Part shown: positions 47,001 to 60,200 of the stretch, piece after piece
How the letters are laid out: each line of letters begins with the position of its first letter
How positions within the stretch are numbered: position 1 is the first letter of the stretch
Assembly (NCBI GenBank): GCA_032358255.1
Contig: JAULBX010025164.1
Span: 1 to 64,000 of the forward strand
Direction of reading: 5' to 3'
Source: Heterotrichella gracilis
Taxonomy: Eukaryota; Sar; Xanthophyceae; Tribonematales; Xanthonemataceae
Length of the DNA stretch: 64,000 bases
The notes under the pieces: model-generated
Databases searched by the model: none
Told to the model about the DNA's origin: nothing
The model's input: the letters and a program-made list of their open reading frames with translations, nothing else
Program-made: the position numbers and the translations under genes

Positions 47001-49367
47001 ATTGCAGTCAGGGCATCCGCGCATGATGACTCAGCATCCAGTGCGCATCCGGGGGAGGTAGTTGACGCGCCGCAGCTGCAGAGTGGCAACACAAGGGATA
47101 AAAAGGGAAATGAGCCAGCTACAGGGCATGGGGTCGGGGTTGGGAAAGTATGAAGGGGCCCTGCACAATAGGTTGTGCTGTTCACGAGTATTGCAGTCAA
47201 GGCATCTGCGCACGCTGACTCAGCATCGGGTGCGCATCCAGGGGAGGAAGCTGAGGCGCCGCAGCTGCAGAAAGGGAGCAACAAGAGTGGCTAAAAAAGA
47301 GAAACATTACAGAGCTACAGAGGATGGGCATGGGTTTGGGGTCGGGAAAGCATGTAGGGCCATGCCAAGTAGGTAGTGCTGTTCATGAGTACTGCAGTCA
47401 AGGCATCGGCACAACCAGATTCGGCATCCAGGGCGCATCCAGGGGAGGAAGCTGAGGCGCCGCAGCTGCAGAGTGGCAACAAACATGTCGCATCAACAAG
47501 AGAAAATAAAAGGTAGAGAGGGGAGGGCGGGGGGAGGCGTTGATCGCAGCGCCCCACGCTCGCACATAGAAGTTCTGCCATGTGCGCAACCCCAGTGGCG
47601 CTGGATGCCTCCACACTGACTACCCTGATAAGAAGGTAAAATTACCTCCCCACCCAAAACAATCTGGCCCGCACCTGAAATTCTGCCATTTGAGCGCCCC
47701 CAATGTGGGGCTGGATGCGTTCCACACTCCCCTCTCCTAAAAACACATCCAAACCAACCCCCTGCCCCGCCTTTTCCAAATTTTGTGTATTGTTTTTCGT
47801 GTTTTTTTTTTTGTCAGGGCACAAAGCCAGGGGACCAAATTTGGTCCATCAGACGTGCGAGGTAAAATTCAAATGCGGCCCGCACCTGAAATTCTGCCAC
47901 TTCAGCGCCACAGATGCGGGGCTGGATGCGTTCCACACCGAGGCCCCCAGCAGCACCTCAGCCAGGGGTTGGCTGGGCAGGCCCGCAGCCGCCACTGCGC
48001 CCGCCGCCTGGGTTGAGTACCCCCTGTCGCAGTTGAGCACCGCAACTGTCAGGTTGCCGGTGCGGCCCTGTGGCGGGGGGAAGTATACACACGTTAATGA
48101 ACCACAATATAGATTTAAATGAAAATTCATGCTATTAAATACATGGCCACGTCGCAGTTGAGCACCGCCACTGCCAGGTTGGCGGTGCGGCCCTGTGGCG
48201 GGGAAGATATACGTTATTAAATGAATAGCATTTGATAAAAATAACCTATTATTTATAGCCCTGTCGCAGACGACCAAGGCCACTGCAAGGTTGTCCGCCG
48301 TGCGGCTTGAGGTGTTGGGGACATACACGTATAGTAGCATTTGTAATAAAAGCAATATATAGCCAATGTCTATTAAAAAAAAAATTAAATATATTCCAAC
48401 TTGCAACTACGCACCCCGTCCACTGGTGCGGGACATAGGCAGCCTCCTGCAAGTGCATCTTGGCCCTTGGGTGTGGCCCATGGCAGTGTAGGGCTCAAAT
48501 GCTGTTGCCCCGGTTAGGGTTTCCCCGCCTACCCCAACCTAGGGCATTCCCACCCCTTCCCAAAACCCCAGCCTAGGGTTTCTCACCTGCGGGTACCACG
48601 CGGTGCCTATGTAGAGCCACCCCAGTATGAAGACGATCAGCATGGCCAGGAAGACTGTGGGCCACATGCGCCAGTTGTGGGTAAGAGCGCGCCCTGCGGC
48701 AAAGTAGGCCACCTGCGGGGGGTGGGGCAGCGGGTGGGGTGTGGGGGCATGGGATGGGAATTGCCAGGTGACTACCCGGTGTTGTGCACCAAGACGAAGT
48801 CTACAACCCCCTAAACACTAAACCCTAAACCCTAAACACCAGATGAGCCAGGAATGCTGTGGGCCACATGCGCCAATTGTGGGTCCGCGCACTCCCTGCG
48901 GCAAAGTACGCAACCTGCAGGTGTGAGGCAGGGGGGCAGTGCGTGGGGGGATGGGCCATGGAATTTGGGTGGGTGGTACAGCTCGACAACCTGTACAGCC
49001 TTTGCAACCTAGAGCATAGAATCTTAAACCTTAATCATCAGATGAGCCAGGGGTGCCCTTCCCGCCTTGTTGAGGGAGAACCCCAACCTGCAACCCCTAC
49101 ACCCTAACCTGTAAACCCTATCAGAGCTGCACCACGCTGTCCATGGGCTCGCGAGCTGGGGAGACGCGTGGTCATGCACGACCCTAAGCAAGGGTTGCCA
49201 CGTACCTTGCCGGCGTCCTCCTCCCCTTTGCCGCCCTCGCGCTTGCTCCCTGGGGCATCGTTGTGGTCGACAATGACATCGGCTTGGTTGCCAATTACGC
49301 CATTGTGGTTGACATTGACATTGTCTTGGTTGCCAGTGGCGCCATCTTGGTCCTTGAGCGCTGCCAT
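44031..49367 (-). CDS. DUF3533/SNG1-like multi-pass membrane protein, complete, 8 exons, 544 aa
   Basis: Exons: 49206-49367, 48587-48712, 47886-48067, 46659-46875, 46292-46474, 45918-46082, 45378-45538 and 44031-44469; total 1635 nt, all phases close. A hydrophilic, Asn/Asp-rich N-terminus is followed by one transmembrane helix (VFLAMLIVFILGWLYIG). Then comes a long non-cytosolic-type domain starting NLTVAVLNCD, with several Asn-x-Ser/Thr sites and Cys residues. The C-terminal half has about five helices, including GIALPFTYGTRGLRTIFFG, and a Gly/Glu-rich tail. This layout (one helix, large loop, five helices, P..Y....LRTI motif) is that of the DUF3533 family, which includes yeast SNG1 and resembles YhgE/Pip ABC-2-like proteins. 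Substrate unknown; a role in membrane or drug response is only inferred from SNG1. Confidence 0.82.
44550..45070 (-). repeat. Three copies of the 5' edge of the last DUF3533 exon
   Basis: The real edge is 44355-44475. A near-complete copy lies at 44553-44675 (codons for YLTFSFIAFNAVLIHLIGPTR). Shorter copies lie at 44735-44797 and 45015-45070, interleaved with CCCTTTAGGGTTTAGGG-like sequence. Confidence 0.92.
45185..45330 (-). repeat. Two copies of the 3' end of DUF3533 exon 7
   Basis: The real exon end at 45365-45415 (codons for VGKNGAYAWAFL and donor) recurs at 45270-45325 and 45185-45240, with a period of about 90 bp. Confidence 0.9.
45740..45815 (-). repeat. Copy of the 5' edge of DUF3533 exon 7
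   Basis: Repeats 45475-45545 (AATLG..KALVAYTFTLV). The flanking intron (GTTTAGGG..TGATGGCCAGAGGAGAGTCC) is itself repeated near 45585, 45665 and, partly, 45872. Confidence 0.88.
46762..47475 (-). repeat. Four-unit, 200-bp-period array of DUF3533 exon-4 start
   Basis: The real exon 4 edge (46762-46885) encodes CGAS.TSPGC.LDAES..ADALTAILMNSTTYW. Copies lie at 46961-47085, 47160-47275 and 47360-47475, each with the CTGCAG acceptor and coding frame largely preserved. Coding changes are mostly conservative, so the duplications look recent. Confidence 0.94.
47555..47735 (-). repeat. Two copies of the 3' end of DUF3533 exon 3
   Basis: The region 47886-47935 (SVWNASSPASVALKWQNF and donor) recurs in diverged form at about 47670-47730 and 47560-47620. 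Confidence 0.82.
48145..48310 (-). repeat. Two copies of the 5' edge of DUF3533 exon 3
   Basis: The real edge 48025-48072 (GRTGNLTVAVLNCD) recurs at 48148-48198 and 48258-48306, each with an acceptor. Period about 115 bp. Confidence 0.9.
48838..48918 (-). repeat. Copy of the 5' edge of DUF3533 exon 2
   Basis: Repeats 48638-48714 (codons for VAYFAAG.A.THNWRMWPT.FLA) in the upstream intron, with AACCCTAAACCCTAAAC at 48818-48834. Confidence 0.92.
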
Positions 49368-51217
49368 GGGCTATGGGACCCCGTTTGCCGTGTGTGGCCG
49401 CGCAGTGTCAGTCAGATGTAAGGCCCCACACACCCCTGGTTAGGGTCCTTGGGCAAGGTTCCAAACACCCTTGGTTAGGGTCTTCAGGCAGGGTTGACCG
49501 GCAATTGTCAGTGGCGTCCGTTCTGGGGCAAATGGTGGGTTTGCCAGTCAGGTGGGTGGGGTTGGGTTTGTTCCTCTTTCCAGCACTGGTTGGGTAGCTA
49601 GCCACAGTGGGAGGAGGTAGAGGCAACCCTGAAAAACAACAAGGGAGAAGTGACATGTATGCCGCTGAAGAGGTTGTGACAGATACTCCCCACAATTAGA
49701 CAAGGCAGGTAAAGGGAGCAAGAATGAGACAAAGCAGGGCGGGACAGAACAGAACATCTGGAGCAGTACATGTACAGGGCCAGGGAAAGGTTCATGGCTT
49801 ACAACTGCCCAAATACGGCTAAATGGTGTCTTAAGCTTAGTTCCGAGGAGTGCTATTGACAGATGCAAGGTAAGGCGACTACTATGAGCTAAAGTACGAG
49901 TATAGGGTACCGTACCTCTAGAAAGCTTGTCCAGTTAGGGGTAGAATTGAGCCAGGGCAACCGCTAGGCAACCTTAGAACCCACAAATTTAACTACGGAG
50001 AACATGTAGCCAAGTGTGACATAGCGTATGTGTCAGCTAGGAACCCAGTAGTGTCAGGAATATTTATGGTTCGTGGGTTGTTGGCATCAGTACAAATGCA
50101 AATTAGGCCGAATATCGGTCACAAACTGTTGGAGGCCGACTAAGCGAGCAACTCAAACAAGGATGCAAAGTGTACTAGGACGTGCAACGCCGCTCGATGA
50201 GGGTTTCCGTGAGGGTGTCGTAAGGTTGGAGCCAACATTCACATGCATGCATAATGCTTTCCTCCAAAGTGGCCTTCATTGGTACCAGCCACCGTGTCTC
50301 CCGGCCACCAGTGCCACTGGCATGGCAAGGTAGCAGGGACAGACTTTTACGAACTTGCAAAAAAAACGTTCTCTGGCATCCCACTGCCACAGTGTTGAGA
50401 CTGACCACTGTAGTGGCATAGTACATGCACTTGATCATCAACGTCACTTTAAGGATGGGCGCCCAATTGGGGACTCAGGTGGCACCCAAACCCTTTGCAA
50501 GTCTATCGTTACAGCCCCGCCTTTGTGGGCTCCCTTTATTCTTTATTTCTACATGAATTCGTCACATGCCGCCAGGGAAACCATCCGTACCAAGTTTACT
50601 ACAGTGGCATGCCATGGCCGTCCGTATATTAGAGGCCTTGTTCTTTATTCAACTTGAAAGCGACTCTCACTATAGTAAACTTGGTACAAAGCAAACTTAA
50701 TACGGAGGTCCACATGCAGGTGGCCTGTAATCATTTTATTCCCAAGTACCAGCCCTGTAAAATCTAAAATTAAAAGGAAAAGAAATAGCAAACGTGCAAA
50801 GACAAGCTAGTCATGTACCAGTAAAAAACCCAAAGTGTGGCAAGCAAAGAACCAAACAAGGACACCTTCTTGGAACACGGCTCCAACCCTACACCCTAAA
50901 CAAAACACTGGTGCAGAGTCTGGTAAGGCTTGGCAGTAATTTATTCACCAACAATATAATTGACTAAACAAACACTGCATTTCTGTCTTGAAATTCTGCA
51001 GGTTCACTCACGGGAAATTGTGGTAAACACTTGGAAATAATGGCAAAAAAAAATAGCAATTTATTCAAACTAGCATCCAACCTGGCGCATGCGTACCATT
51101 CGAGTTTGGCTCAATCCTAAAAAGGGACCAAGGCTTGTGAGCGGGAAAGCAAGGGAAACCGTTGCAATGTGCAATATGGGGGCTGTGCCACAGGTGACCT
51201 GCTGCCAACTGTAAACC
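49368..51217. other. Intergenic region between DUF3533 and the receptor kinase
   Basis: Both genes are on the minus strand. No conserved frame is seen. An inverted repeat at 50587-50687 is listed separately. A kinase 3' UTR and a DUF3533 promoter are expected here but not identified. Confidence 0.5.
50586..50690. repeat. Inverted repeat, possible MITE
   Basis: GTACCAAGTTTACTA at 50587-50601 is the exact reverse complement of 50673-50687. The match extends a few bases further with one mismatch. The loop is about 71 bp. No clear target-site duplication was found. Confidence 0.6.
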
Positions 51218-54200
51218 CTAAATCCTAAACAGTGCTGCCAGTTGAACAGCAAGGGGTGAGCTCCCACTACCTGAGGATGATGATGTAGAGGGTGTGGTGC
51301 CATGCCCTTGTGAAGAGAATCGGCTGTCTAATGATCCATGCTGCTCTTGGCAGCCGCTGAGTGCATTGCCCCTCAAATCCAACAGCCGCTGCAGCGCGGC
51401 ACGTTGTGCAGAGCTACCTTCAAACGCGTTCCCTCTATTTAATGTATCGGCGCTGGCTGGCTGGCTGGACGATGAAAAATGCCATAGCGCCGTGTGTGTC
51501 GTTGTATACGCGTGATCCCCTTTATTACCCTTTATTTTACCTTGCAAAAGGGCTGACTCTCCGCATAGGCCTGGGCAGCGCCAACTGCTGTGCTCCCGAG
51601 GGACCAACCTCCTGCTCGCTGGGATCAACTTGAGCAATTGCATTCCCAGGAATCATGCCAGCCGCCTCCACTCCATGATCACCCCCATTCCTAGGGTTTG
51701 TAGGGTTTGTCGCCAGGCTCCTGCCTGACACCCCTGGCTGCAGCGGCTCTCCAGATTCCTTGGCGCTGTCCCACCTACCCCAGCTCGGCTGTGTTTTCCC
51801 CCCTGAGCTGCTCCCCGCGGCCTGCTCCATCCCGGATATGTATGCTGCAATCCCGGGGATGCTTTCAAACTCTGCATCCTCGTGCTCCTGCACCGGTGCC
51901 AGCTGTGAAAGGCTTTGGCGCACAAAGGGTGCCCCGACACCGGTAACCCCAGGTTGGGGCGGGTTGTTGTCTGGTGTAGATCCGGATGTTGACGCGCTAG
52001 AAGCGCCCGCCATTGGTGCTGAGAGCGCCTCAGCCGCTGGTGGTGGTGGTGGTGGTGGTGCTGCTGCTGCTGCTGGTGGTGGTGGTGGTGGTGATTGCAG
52101 GCCAGCGTCCATTGAAGGCGCAGTGCAGGCCGCATCTGGTAGAGGCGCCAGGAGCTGTGCTTGAGCCATAGCAAGGCTCAATCCTGAGGTCTCAGACCCT
52201 ATAGACCCTATGAGAATGAGATATGTGGTGGTTGCAACGAGGACACAAACAGGGTGTGGGGTGAGGTGACGTTTGCAAGGCCCACTACAACTCTGCCGCC
52301 ACCATTACCAGCAATCAACTGCAAAAGCTTTGTGTCTGAGAGTCTATTGTCACTCCCGGAGTACGTCCCGGATAGCATCAATTTTGAGCGGGAATGCATG
52401 TCTTTGTATTGGAATTTAAAGACATTGGTTTCGAAGCAAAGGTGGAGGCCTTTGGGCCTCACTAACTCATAGTTGTTTTAGTAAGCGAGGTGAATTCTTG
52501 CAAACACCTCCAAGAGTTTAATGAGCCCTGGAAAAAGGTTTTTTCAAAAAATATATATCCGTACCTTGCTTCTGGCCCCCACTTCCTGCTCGCCGGATGG
52601 CCACACTGTCTGCAACTGCCTTGCGCAGAATTGGCAACACCTCACTGACAGTGGGCCGACCACATGCCGAGCTTTCCATGCAAGCCCTCATGAGGTCGCG
52701 AATCTCGACAGGACACTCTTCGGGAACCCTGCATAAGGGTTTTGAAAGGGCAAGGGTGTGAGTGACCGGCAAGAGACACGAGTTGGGAACGGGTATGGAC
52801 GGAACCCTGCGATAGGGTTTTGCAGGTGCGTGAGCAGTACAGGCACATGGCTTGGCATGGTGGTGGTGGTGGTGGGCAAGGGCTGCTTATATTTTGATTG
52901 CCGGTTGACAGCGTGATCGACAACGTGTTTACATTGGAAAAGAGCAAGAATATTTGGCCATAATGCTTCAATTGCATTGATTTTTACAAATTCCGGCAGG
53001 AAGCTGGGATCCCTATTGATGTGTTGCCACTCACCTGACCGGCCGCAGCCTGCTTCCCCTCTTGGGCACCTCCCCCGTTATTATCTCCCACATCAGCACT
53101 CCAAAGCTGTACACGTCAGACTTGCTGCTGATGCCCTTGCCTGCAGCATGGCCACACAATTACTTAACTAATTAACAAAAAAGAAAAAAGGGGGGAAATA
53201 ATTGCGGCACCCAAGCTGGAGATGTTCTTGCCTGAAGCATGGCCACAACATTGGATTATTAAGACCCCATGCTATTGGAAATGTGACACAGCTACATCCA
53301 ACTACAGCCACGCACCACATATGAGCTCCGGTGCCATCCATCCCCACGTGCCCTGCAGGTGGAACTGCGCGTCCTCCTTCCTCACATACTTGCTGTGCAG
53401 CATAGTGGCCAAACCCACATCGGCAATCTTGGCGGTGCCCTACATACACATCCTGGCAGTATGCATACGGCTCGCAAGGTGGTCCTGGTTTGCCTTTATT
53501 CTCCAGTGGGACAAAACAGAAACTCAAGTGCTACATAAATGCGTCACTCAATACACAATGTGCACCGTGCCTGCGATGAAAAAATAAATGCATGCGGACT
53601 GTTGTTGAGATTTGAAGGCCACCTCACTTACCTCGCGATTTAGCAGGATGTTGGGACTCTTGATGTCTAGGTGCACCACACTGTGGAGGTGCAGGTAATG
53701 GAGGCCCTGCGCCACATCCAGCGCTATCCTGTCCCCCCTGCATGGGCACCATTGTTGTGTGGATACATAGGCCCCATGGCCCACAAGTTGTGTGGGTATA
53801 TAGGCCCTATGTGCATGCATGGTTGTGTGGGTGCTAGGTCCCTACGTGCAGTGCATGTAGGGTACAGAGAGAAAGCACACCCAGTGAACCGTTGGCACTG
53901 CAAGCAGCAGTGCCGCGTGCCCAGATATAATGGAAGGTAAGTGTGCACAGCAAGGAAAATTAGATGCGATATGCCAATAGCGCCGCTATTTTCAAGTAAA
54001 TACCGGTATTCTGCGCAGAATGGCAATGGGCCGTAACAGCACAGGGCACAGCATTTGATGGCCTTGTTTTTCAATCCTCCGTGGTAATATTATATATTGG
54101 ATCATACAAGATCAAACTGGACACTCGAAAGCCCTTCCAACTATTTAACCATGTGCACACAAATGTCTTCATTTGCGCACCTCTTGTTCCAATCCACTGA

Positions 54201-57200
54201 TCCCTTTGCAATGGCAAATCCCAAATCCCCACCAGTCATGAGCTCAGTCACCAGGAGGATCTTGTCGGGACACACGCACGCACCCAGGAACTGCAAGGAA
54301 AATGCGTGGGAAATTTTAGTAAGGGTTCCTGCAAGCGCACGCTTTGTACTCCTGGTAGTAACCAAGAAACTGTTTAGCATATGCCTTATTTTTTGCTAAC
54401 TCTCCTTCCTTTACCCACACGCCTGTTCAAGCGCAGGCTGCGCATTCATTTTCTTTATTCTCATTCATTTATTTCATGCCACCGCACCTGCACAATGTAT
54501 GGGCTCCTACCGACCCTTAAACTAAATGACAAGTTGCATATTTTATGAAACTCATGTTAACTTATGATTTTCCAGTTAATTTATGCCGCCGCACCTGCAC
54601 AATGTATGGGCTCCTGCAGGCCCTGAGTATGCTGATCTCGCTTGCCACTGCCTCCTTGTCCCCATCATCCATCTCCAAGTGGTGCATGACCTTCACAGCA
54701 ACAAAGGGGCCATCCACCCACTGGGCTTTGTACACCTGGGGTGCATGGCATTAGAATATTCATATTCATATGCATAACAACATGAAAAGTACATAATATG
54801 GATTAATCAAGCAACAAAGGGGCCATATACCCACTGAATCTTGTACACCTGTGGTGCATACCCAAGAAGCAAGTAAACGTTCATTACTGGGCAATACAGC
54901 ATGTCCTGTACATGTCCTGTACATGGGTTTACTTCTTGAGGTGCACAGTGGCAAGTGTATTCACCTGGCCATAGTTCCCCCCTCCCAGCCTCCAGTCCTC
55001 CCCATTTGGCCTCTTGCAGATAGTCACCTCCTCCTCTTTGACCTCCCAATCAACCCTCTCAAACCTCCACTTCTTGTTCCCTTCCAGCTGCTCAGACGCC
55101 AATCCACCCCTATAGGATCTGTCAAGCTCCTCCCCAGTTCCTAATTGCCTGTCCCCGGGACACGTGAGGGAGTGGGTAGAAGCAAATGGAGCGCCCTGGG
55201 ATTCCACATCCTCTCCAAAATCCCCACTTGGCCTGCTTGGCAGTGGCTGGGGCTTCCCTGCTCCTTCGGTTAATGCAGCTGCTCGCTGCTTCCTTCTGTG
55301 CCTCACATACAGGCATGCTGCTGCAACCAAGGCCGCGACTGCTACTATGCACACAACCCCTGCAATCACCCCTGCGAGGCACAGCAGAACACAGTGGAAT
55401 GAGGTGGTTTAGGGTTTAAGGTTTACGGATCTCCTCAGGCCGCCACTGGCGCTGAAGACACATGTACCAGTGAAGTGGCAAGAAGGTGACTCGGCATGGT
55501 AGCGATTCACAACATGTGCGATTCGGGGAAATCTGCAAGTCAACTGCTGCTTGTGGTGCAATTGACCATCGACGCAATGTATTGCAGTAGGTCATCTGAG
55601 GGATAGTGCTACTGCTGATGCAGATGCGGATAATAGCATTGATCAAGTGGGATCGTGGCACCGATGATAATGATAGCATTTTCAAGATCATGATCATAGC
55701 ATTGATCAAGTGGGGTCGTGCCACTGGTGATGTAGATGATGATGATAGCATCGATCAAGATCATGATCACCAGCACCACGATGTGCCATCTAACTTGGTC
55801 TTAGATGGCAGGAGAGAATCAAGACCTTTGATTGCAGGATTGGATGATTTTGCAGAATCGTCTTCGTCACTTGCTGCTGCAGGTGGAGGTGGTGCATGGC
55901 GATCACCTTCTGCTGGGAAGGCACCCGGGCCACCAACCACCGAGGAAACTGCACAGGCAAGGGACTTGCAATGAGGAGCGTGGTATACATATATCTGTCC
56001 GTACTGTTTTTATTTTGTTTATCTTCTTTATTTGTGCATGCGATGCAATGCGGGATTTGTCAGGGAAAAAGTGTGATTGTCATTGTGTGATGCCATAGTT
56101 TAAACCTTGCGCGATGGCCACACATTACGTCCACTTGTAAAATACAGGAATGCTTGGCATGTACAGATTGTTGGGAAATGCATGAATACCACTTGCGCTA
56201 TGCATATGTCTGGGACCAGCAGTGTGCCCATGGGGATGCCAAGTGGAATCACCCAATGTTTCAAGTATTCCACATGCTGCACGTGTGCAAAAACAAACAA
56301 CCTAGATGGTGAACATGACACTGCAGGAACCACTTTGTAATGTAGTATCAAAGGTGAACAAAAAGTATAAAGAGCACTTGAATTTACTTTCTTATATTAG
56401 TAAGATAATTATTTACATAAGAAGCGTATATGCCAACCGCACCGTAGTTGAGTGACCCTTGGATGCCATAAGCCAGCGTGAGGGCGCCATACGATGTGGT
56501 GTTGATGTCAGGCCGGATGCTGCAGCTGTTTGTGGCTGCGCTGCAGTCCTGGGGAGTGAACTTGAAGGCCTCCAGAGGAGGGGTGCAGATGGTAAAAGTG
56601 CCTCGCGCGCCCGTATACAGCTGCAAGCAAGGATTCAAGTGAGCTTCAAGCAATGCGAACAGCTGTGACGCAAAAAGCAGTTTGAAGGGTTTGTGGCGTG
56701 AACATTTATGGTCGCTACTTTCTGAATCAAAACAGTGAGGGTGAAGAACTCAAGGGGGGGGGGGGTACATATCATACAAAAATATGATGGTGACGGTGAA
56801 GGTGCCTCGAGCGCCAGTGTACGGCTGCATGCAAGAATTGCAACCGATTAACCCAACTGATCTCTTGAATCCATCTGATTAGTCCAACTCTGTGAAGTAA
56901 ATAGGCACTAGCGGCGCTACTTGAGCACACATCCAATAGCGCCCCTACTAGTACATTGCCTACTGGTACAAAACCATGCCTAGTGGTACAAAAATATATA
57001 TGTGTCACATGGGTTTTGCCTCACCTGCACCGCTGTGTCCTTTACCATGCTGAAACAGTCCGTCCCAAGGGAAGCGGTGCATGTGCATGTGAAGGTGAGG
57101 GAGCAAATAAATCCTTGCAATTGCGCTGGCAGTGCTACTGATTGTGCACAACGCCAGCAGCAACCCTACTAGAATTGCGTACTGGTATCAAAAAAACATG

Positions 57201-60200
57201 TGTGGCAGGCTTTGGCTCACCTGCACCGCTGTGTCCTTTACCATGCTGAAGCAGTCTGTTCCAAGGGAGGCGGTGCATGTGCATGTGAAGGTGAGGGAGC
57301 GGAGCCTTCCTTGGACGACGCTGCCATTGGCCAGTTTCTGTGGAGCCACAAAGTTACGCCAGTCATGACTCATGCTGGATCGTCGCGTTTCTGTTCAAGG
57401 ACAGACTGCGCAGCCTTTCATACATGCATATGCATGCGCAGCCTTTCATTCATTCATGTGCATGTGCATGTGCATGTGCTGTTTAGGGTTGTAGGGTTTT
57501 GCGGTAGGGTGTTGGGCAACCCACCGCTTCCCGCAGATCTACCCTTGTGGACGCTTGGCGGCAGCGGGTGTTGCAAGAAGAACAAAACCCTCCACCCTAA
57601 CTTGAACTCTAAACCCTACACGCACCGCTTCCCGCAGGTCTACCCATGTGACGCTTGGCGGCAGCGGGTGTCGCCAGAAGGACACCAGCCCTGGCGAGCA
57701 TGACCGCTCAGCCACAGCCTGGGATGTGTTGGCAAGGCCAGTGACGTCGCACAGCATGAGCCGACACTGTGCGGTGTACCCTGCACGGACGGGGTTATGT
57801 TAAACCTCTGCATTAACACCTCCAACACCCCTGCCTCACGTGGTTCCCACCATCAGCTTGCCTACCCTATATTCTCCCCTTTGCCTCACCTCCACTTTGG
57901 TCCTTGAGGGACCCCAAACTCTACACCTTAAGCCCTAAACCCTAAACGCCCTTCTGCCTCGCCTCCACTCTGATCCATGAGGAACCCCAAACCCCAAACC
58001 CCAAACCCCAAACCCTAAACTTGCCTTTGCCTCACCTCCACTTTGGTCCTTGAGGATCTCCACAGCCTCCTCAGACCCCGAGGGATGCGGCATGTTGGCC
58101 AATTTGCAGGTTCCATCCCTGGGACAGCTGCTATCCACGACTTGGGAGGAATTTACGACCACCACCGGAGGGAGGGAGGTGACCGTGTTGTTGGGAAGCA
58201 GCGCCAGGGACTGTAACCGTTTCAAACGAGCAGGGGGTGAAAATTAGGGTTTCCAGAAGCAGCGCCAGGGATTGGAACAGTTCCAAATGAGCAAGGGGGG
58301 GAGGGGGGGGAGGGTTTCCAAAAACATGGTGTAAGTAAGTAAGTAAGTATTTGCTTTCCAGCTTTGAAGCCAGGTTAGCATGTCTAAGTATGCCTCACCC
58401 CAGTCCTAGAGCCAAGGCTTAACTGACACTGTTTCCAGTGTGGCAGATGGTGGCCAACCAGTCGTGCCGCTTACCGCACTTTCGTGCTCCCCATTTTATC
58501 CCGTCGCAAAGTTCAGGGAATTTCGAAAAATATCGCTACCCTTCGGATTCGAACCTGCGACCCCTTGCTTAGTTGAACTCAAGACTCAACTCAAACTCAG
58601 GTGCTCAGCCAACGGCTGGGTCGACCGTTGGAGGGGGAAAACATGATGTAAGCACTGTCAAAATGGCACCGCACATGCGCTGTATACAATCATACCTGCC
58701 GCTCAACCTGCTTTGAAAGGGATCCTGAGGTATCAACAAAAAATATACTGCGAGACAAAATGGCACCGCGCATACAACGTACCTGCCGCTCAATGCCGCG
58801 CACGCGTGCAGTGCAGTCTTTGACTTGCGGTCCGCAGCCACAGGTGGTGGTTGTTTGCACGCTGTGGAAGGCGCGCCCACCCTGTGTACCATGCGCAATT
58901 GCTTAGGCCAACATTTCAAACAAGTTAGGATTAGGGTTTAGGGTTTCGTGACTCTTAGTAGTGCTGGCCAGTTGTCCCTCGTGTCTCTACCAATCCTGGG
59001 CCTGTATCACCTCTGATACCCTGGGCCTGTAATCCTGTGTCTACCAATCCTGAACCCTTTTATAACGGCTGTCGCCTACTGGCTGGCCCATATCATTTAC
59101 CCCTTGCTGGTCACATGCCCTATAGCGCCACCGTCCATCTGTCTATGAATGGCCACAAGCATATCCCCCATGCCCATATGCGTGTGCCCAACTGCCAAAT
59201 ATGCTAAATATGCAAATGCCCTATGTGTCCTCAGCATGTCCCATGTGCTTGTTTGTGTGGTACGTGCATTTGGCCACACCTGGTACACCTCCCACTGGCT
59301 TAAGCTTCAGCTCACATTGACAGATGCCGGCAGCGTGAAGGACTTAAGGTTAAGGGTTTCCTACCCTTGTGCGTGTATGTGTGGTATGTGCATATGGCCA
59401 TATCAAGCGCTGTATGATACACATCTCGCTAGCGCTGGCTCAACCTCCATCTGATTTTGACAGCCACTTGGCAGCGTGAGGGGTTGCCAGTGCCAAGCAA
59501 GACATATTTAGGGTTTTGTGTGGGTAGCACAGTATGTACCTGTGGCCACACCAGGCGCTGGTACACCTCCCGCTGGCTCAGGCCCCAGCTGACATTCACA
59601 GACACCCGCAGCGATAGCGGCTGCTCATCCTCAGCTGCAAAGATTTGCGTCGAGCAGAAAACTTCCGAGTTCCCATCGCAGTAATCCCAGTCCGACCCAG
59701 CGGGTTGGGCATGGCAGGTGCTGGGGTCGATCTCACAGCGGGCGCTGGTGTGGGTGTTGAGGGTGTCTAGGGTATTGCTGGCGCCCTCTCCAAGCCCTTC
59801 ATGCACGCAGGCGCCCGCCACTTGGAGCTGAGACCCTAAGGGTTCTGCTGGCACTGTGTACAGCTCCTTGCACCTGCACCCGCTCTGCGTTGTTGGTGGG
59901 GCGGGGCCTGTGAAGGAAAGGGGGGAAACAAAGATGCATAAATGGGGAGGTGGTATATACAAGAATTTATATACAAATAACAAAGAACAGTGTACCCGTC
60001 GCGCCTCTACATGCCAGTTGCATCAGGAGGGATAAGAGTCTAGCTGCTACCTTCTACACCACATACAACCCTTGCTTGTATGCATGCTTACCGATGCAGT
60101 AATCGTAGGTGATGCCATCCAGTTCCAGAGGCTGCCTCCCAGGGTTGCACGTCTTGGGATCAACCACGCAGACAGGGAAGCGGATGCTGGGCTGGACCAG

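Noticed and set aside
52020-52100. GGT/GCT microsatellite as a repeat-expansion locus
   Set aside because: It is in frame and encodes Pro/Ala runs in the kinase tail, a common low-complexity linker.
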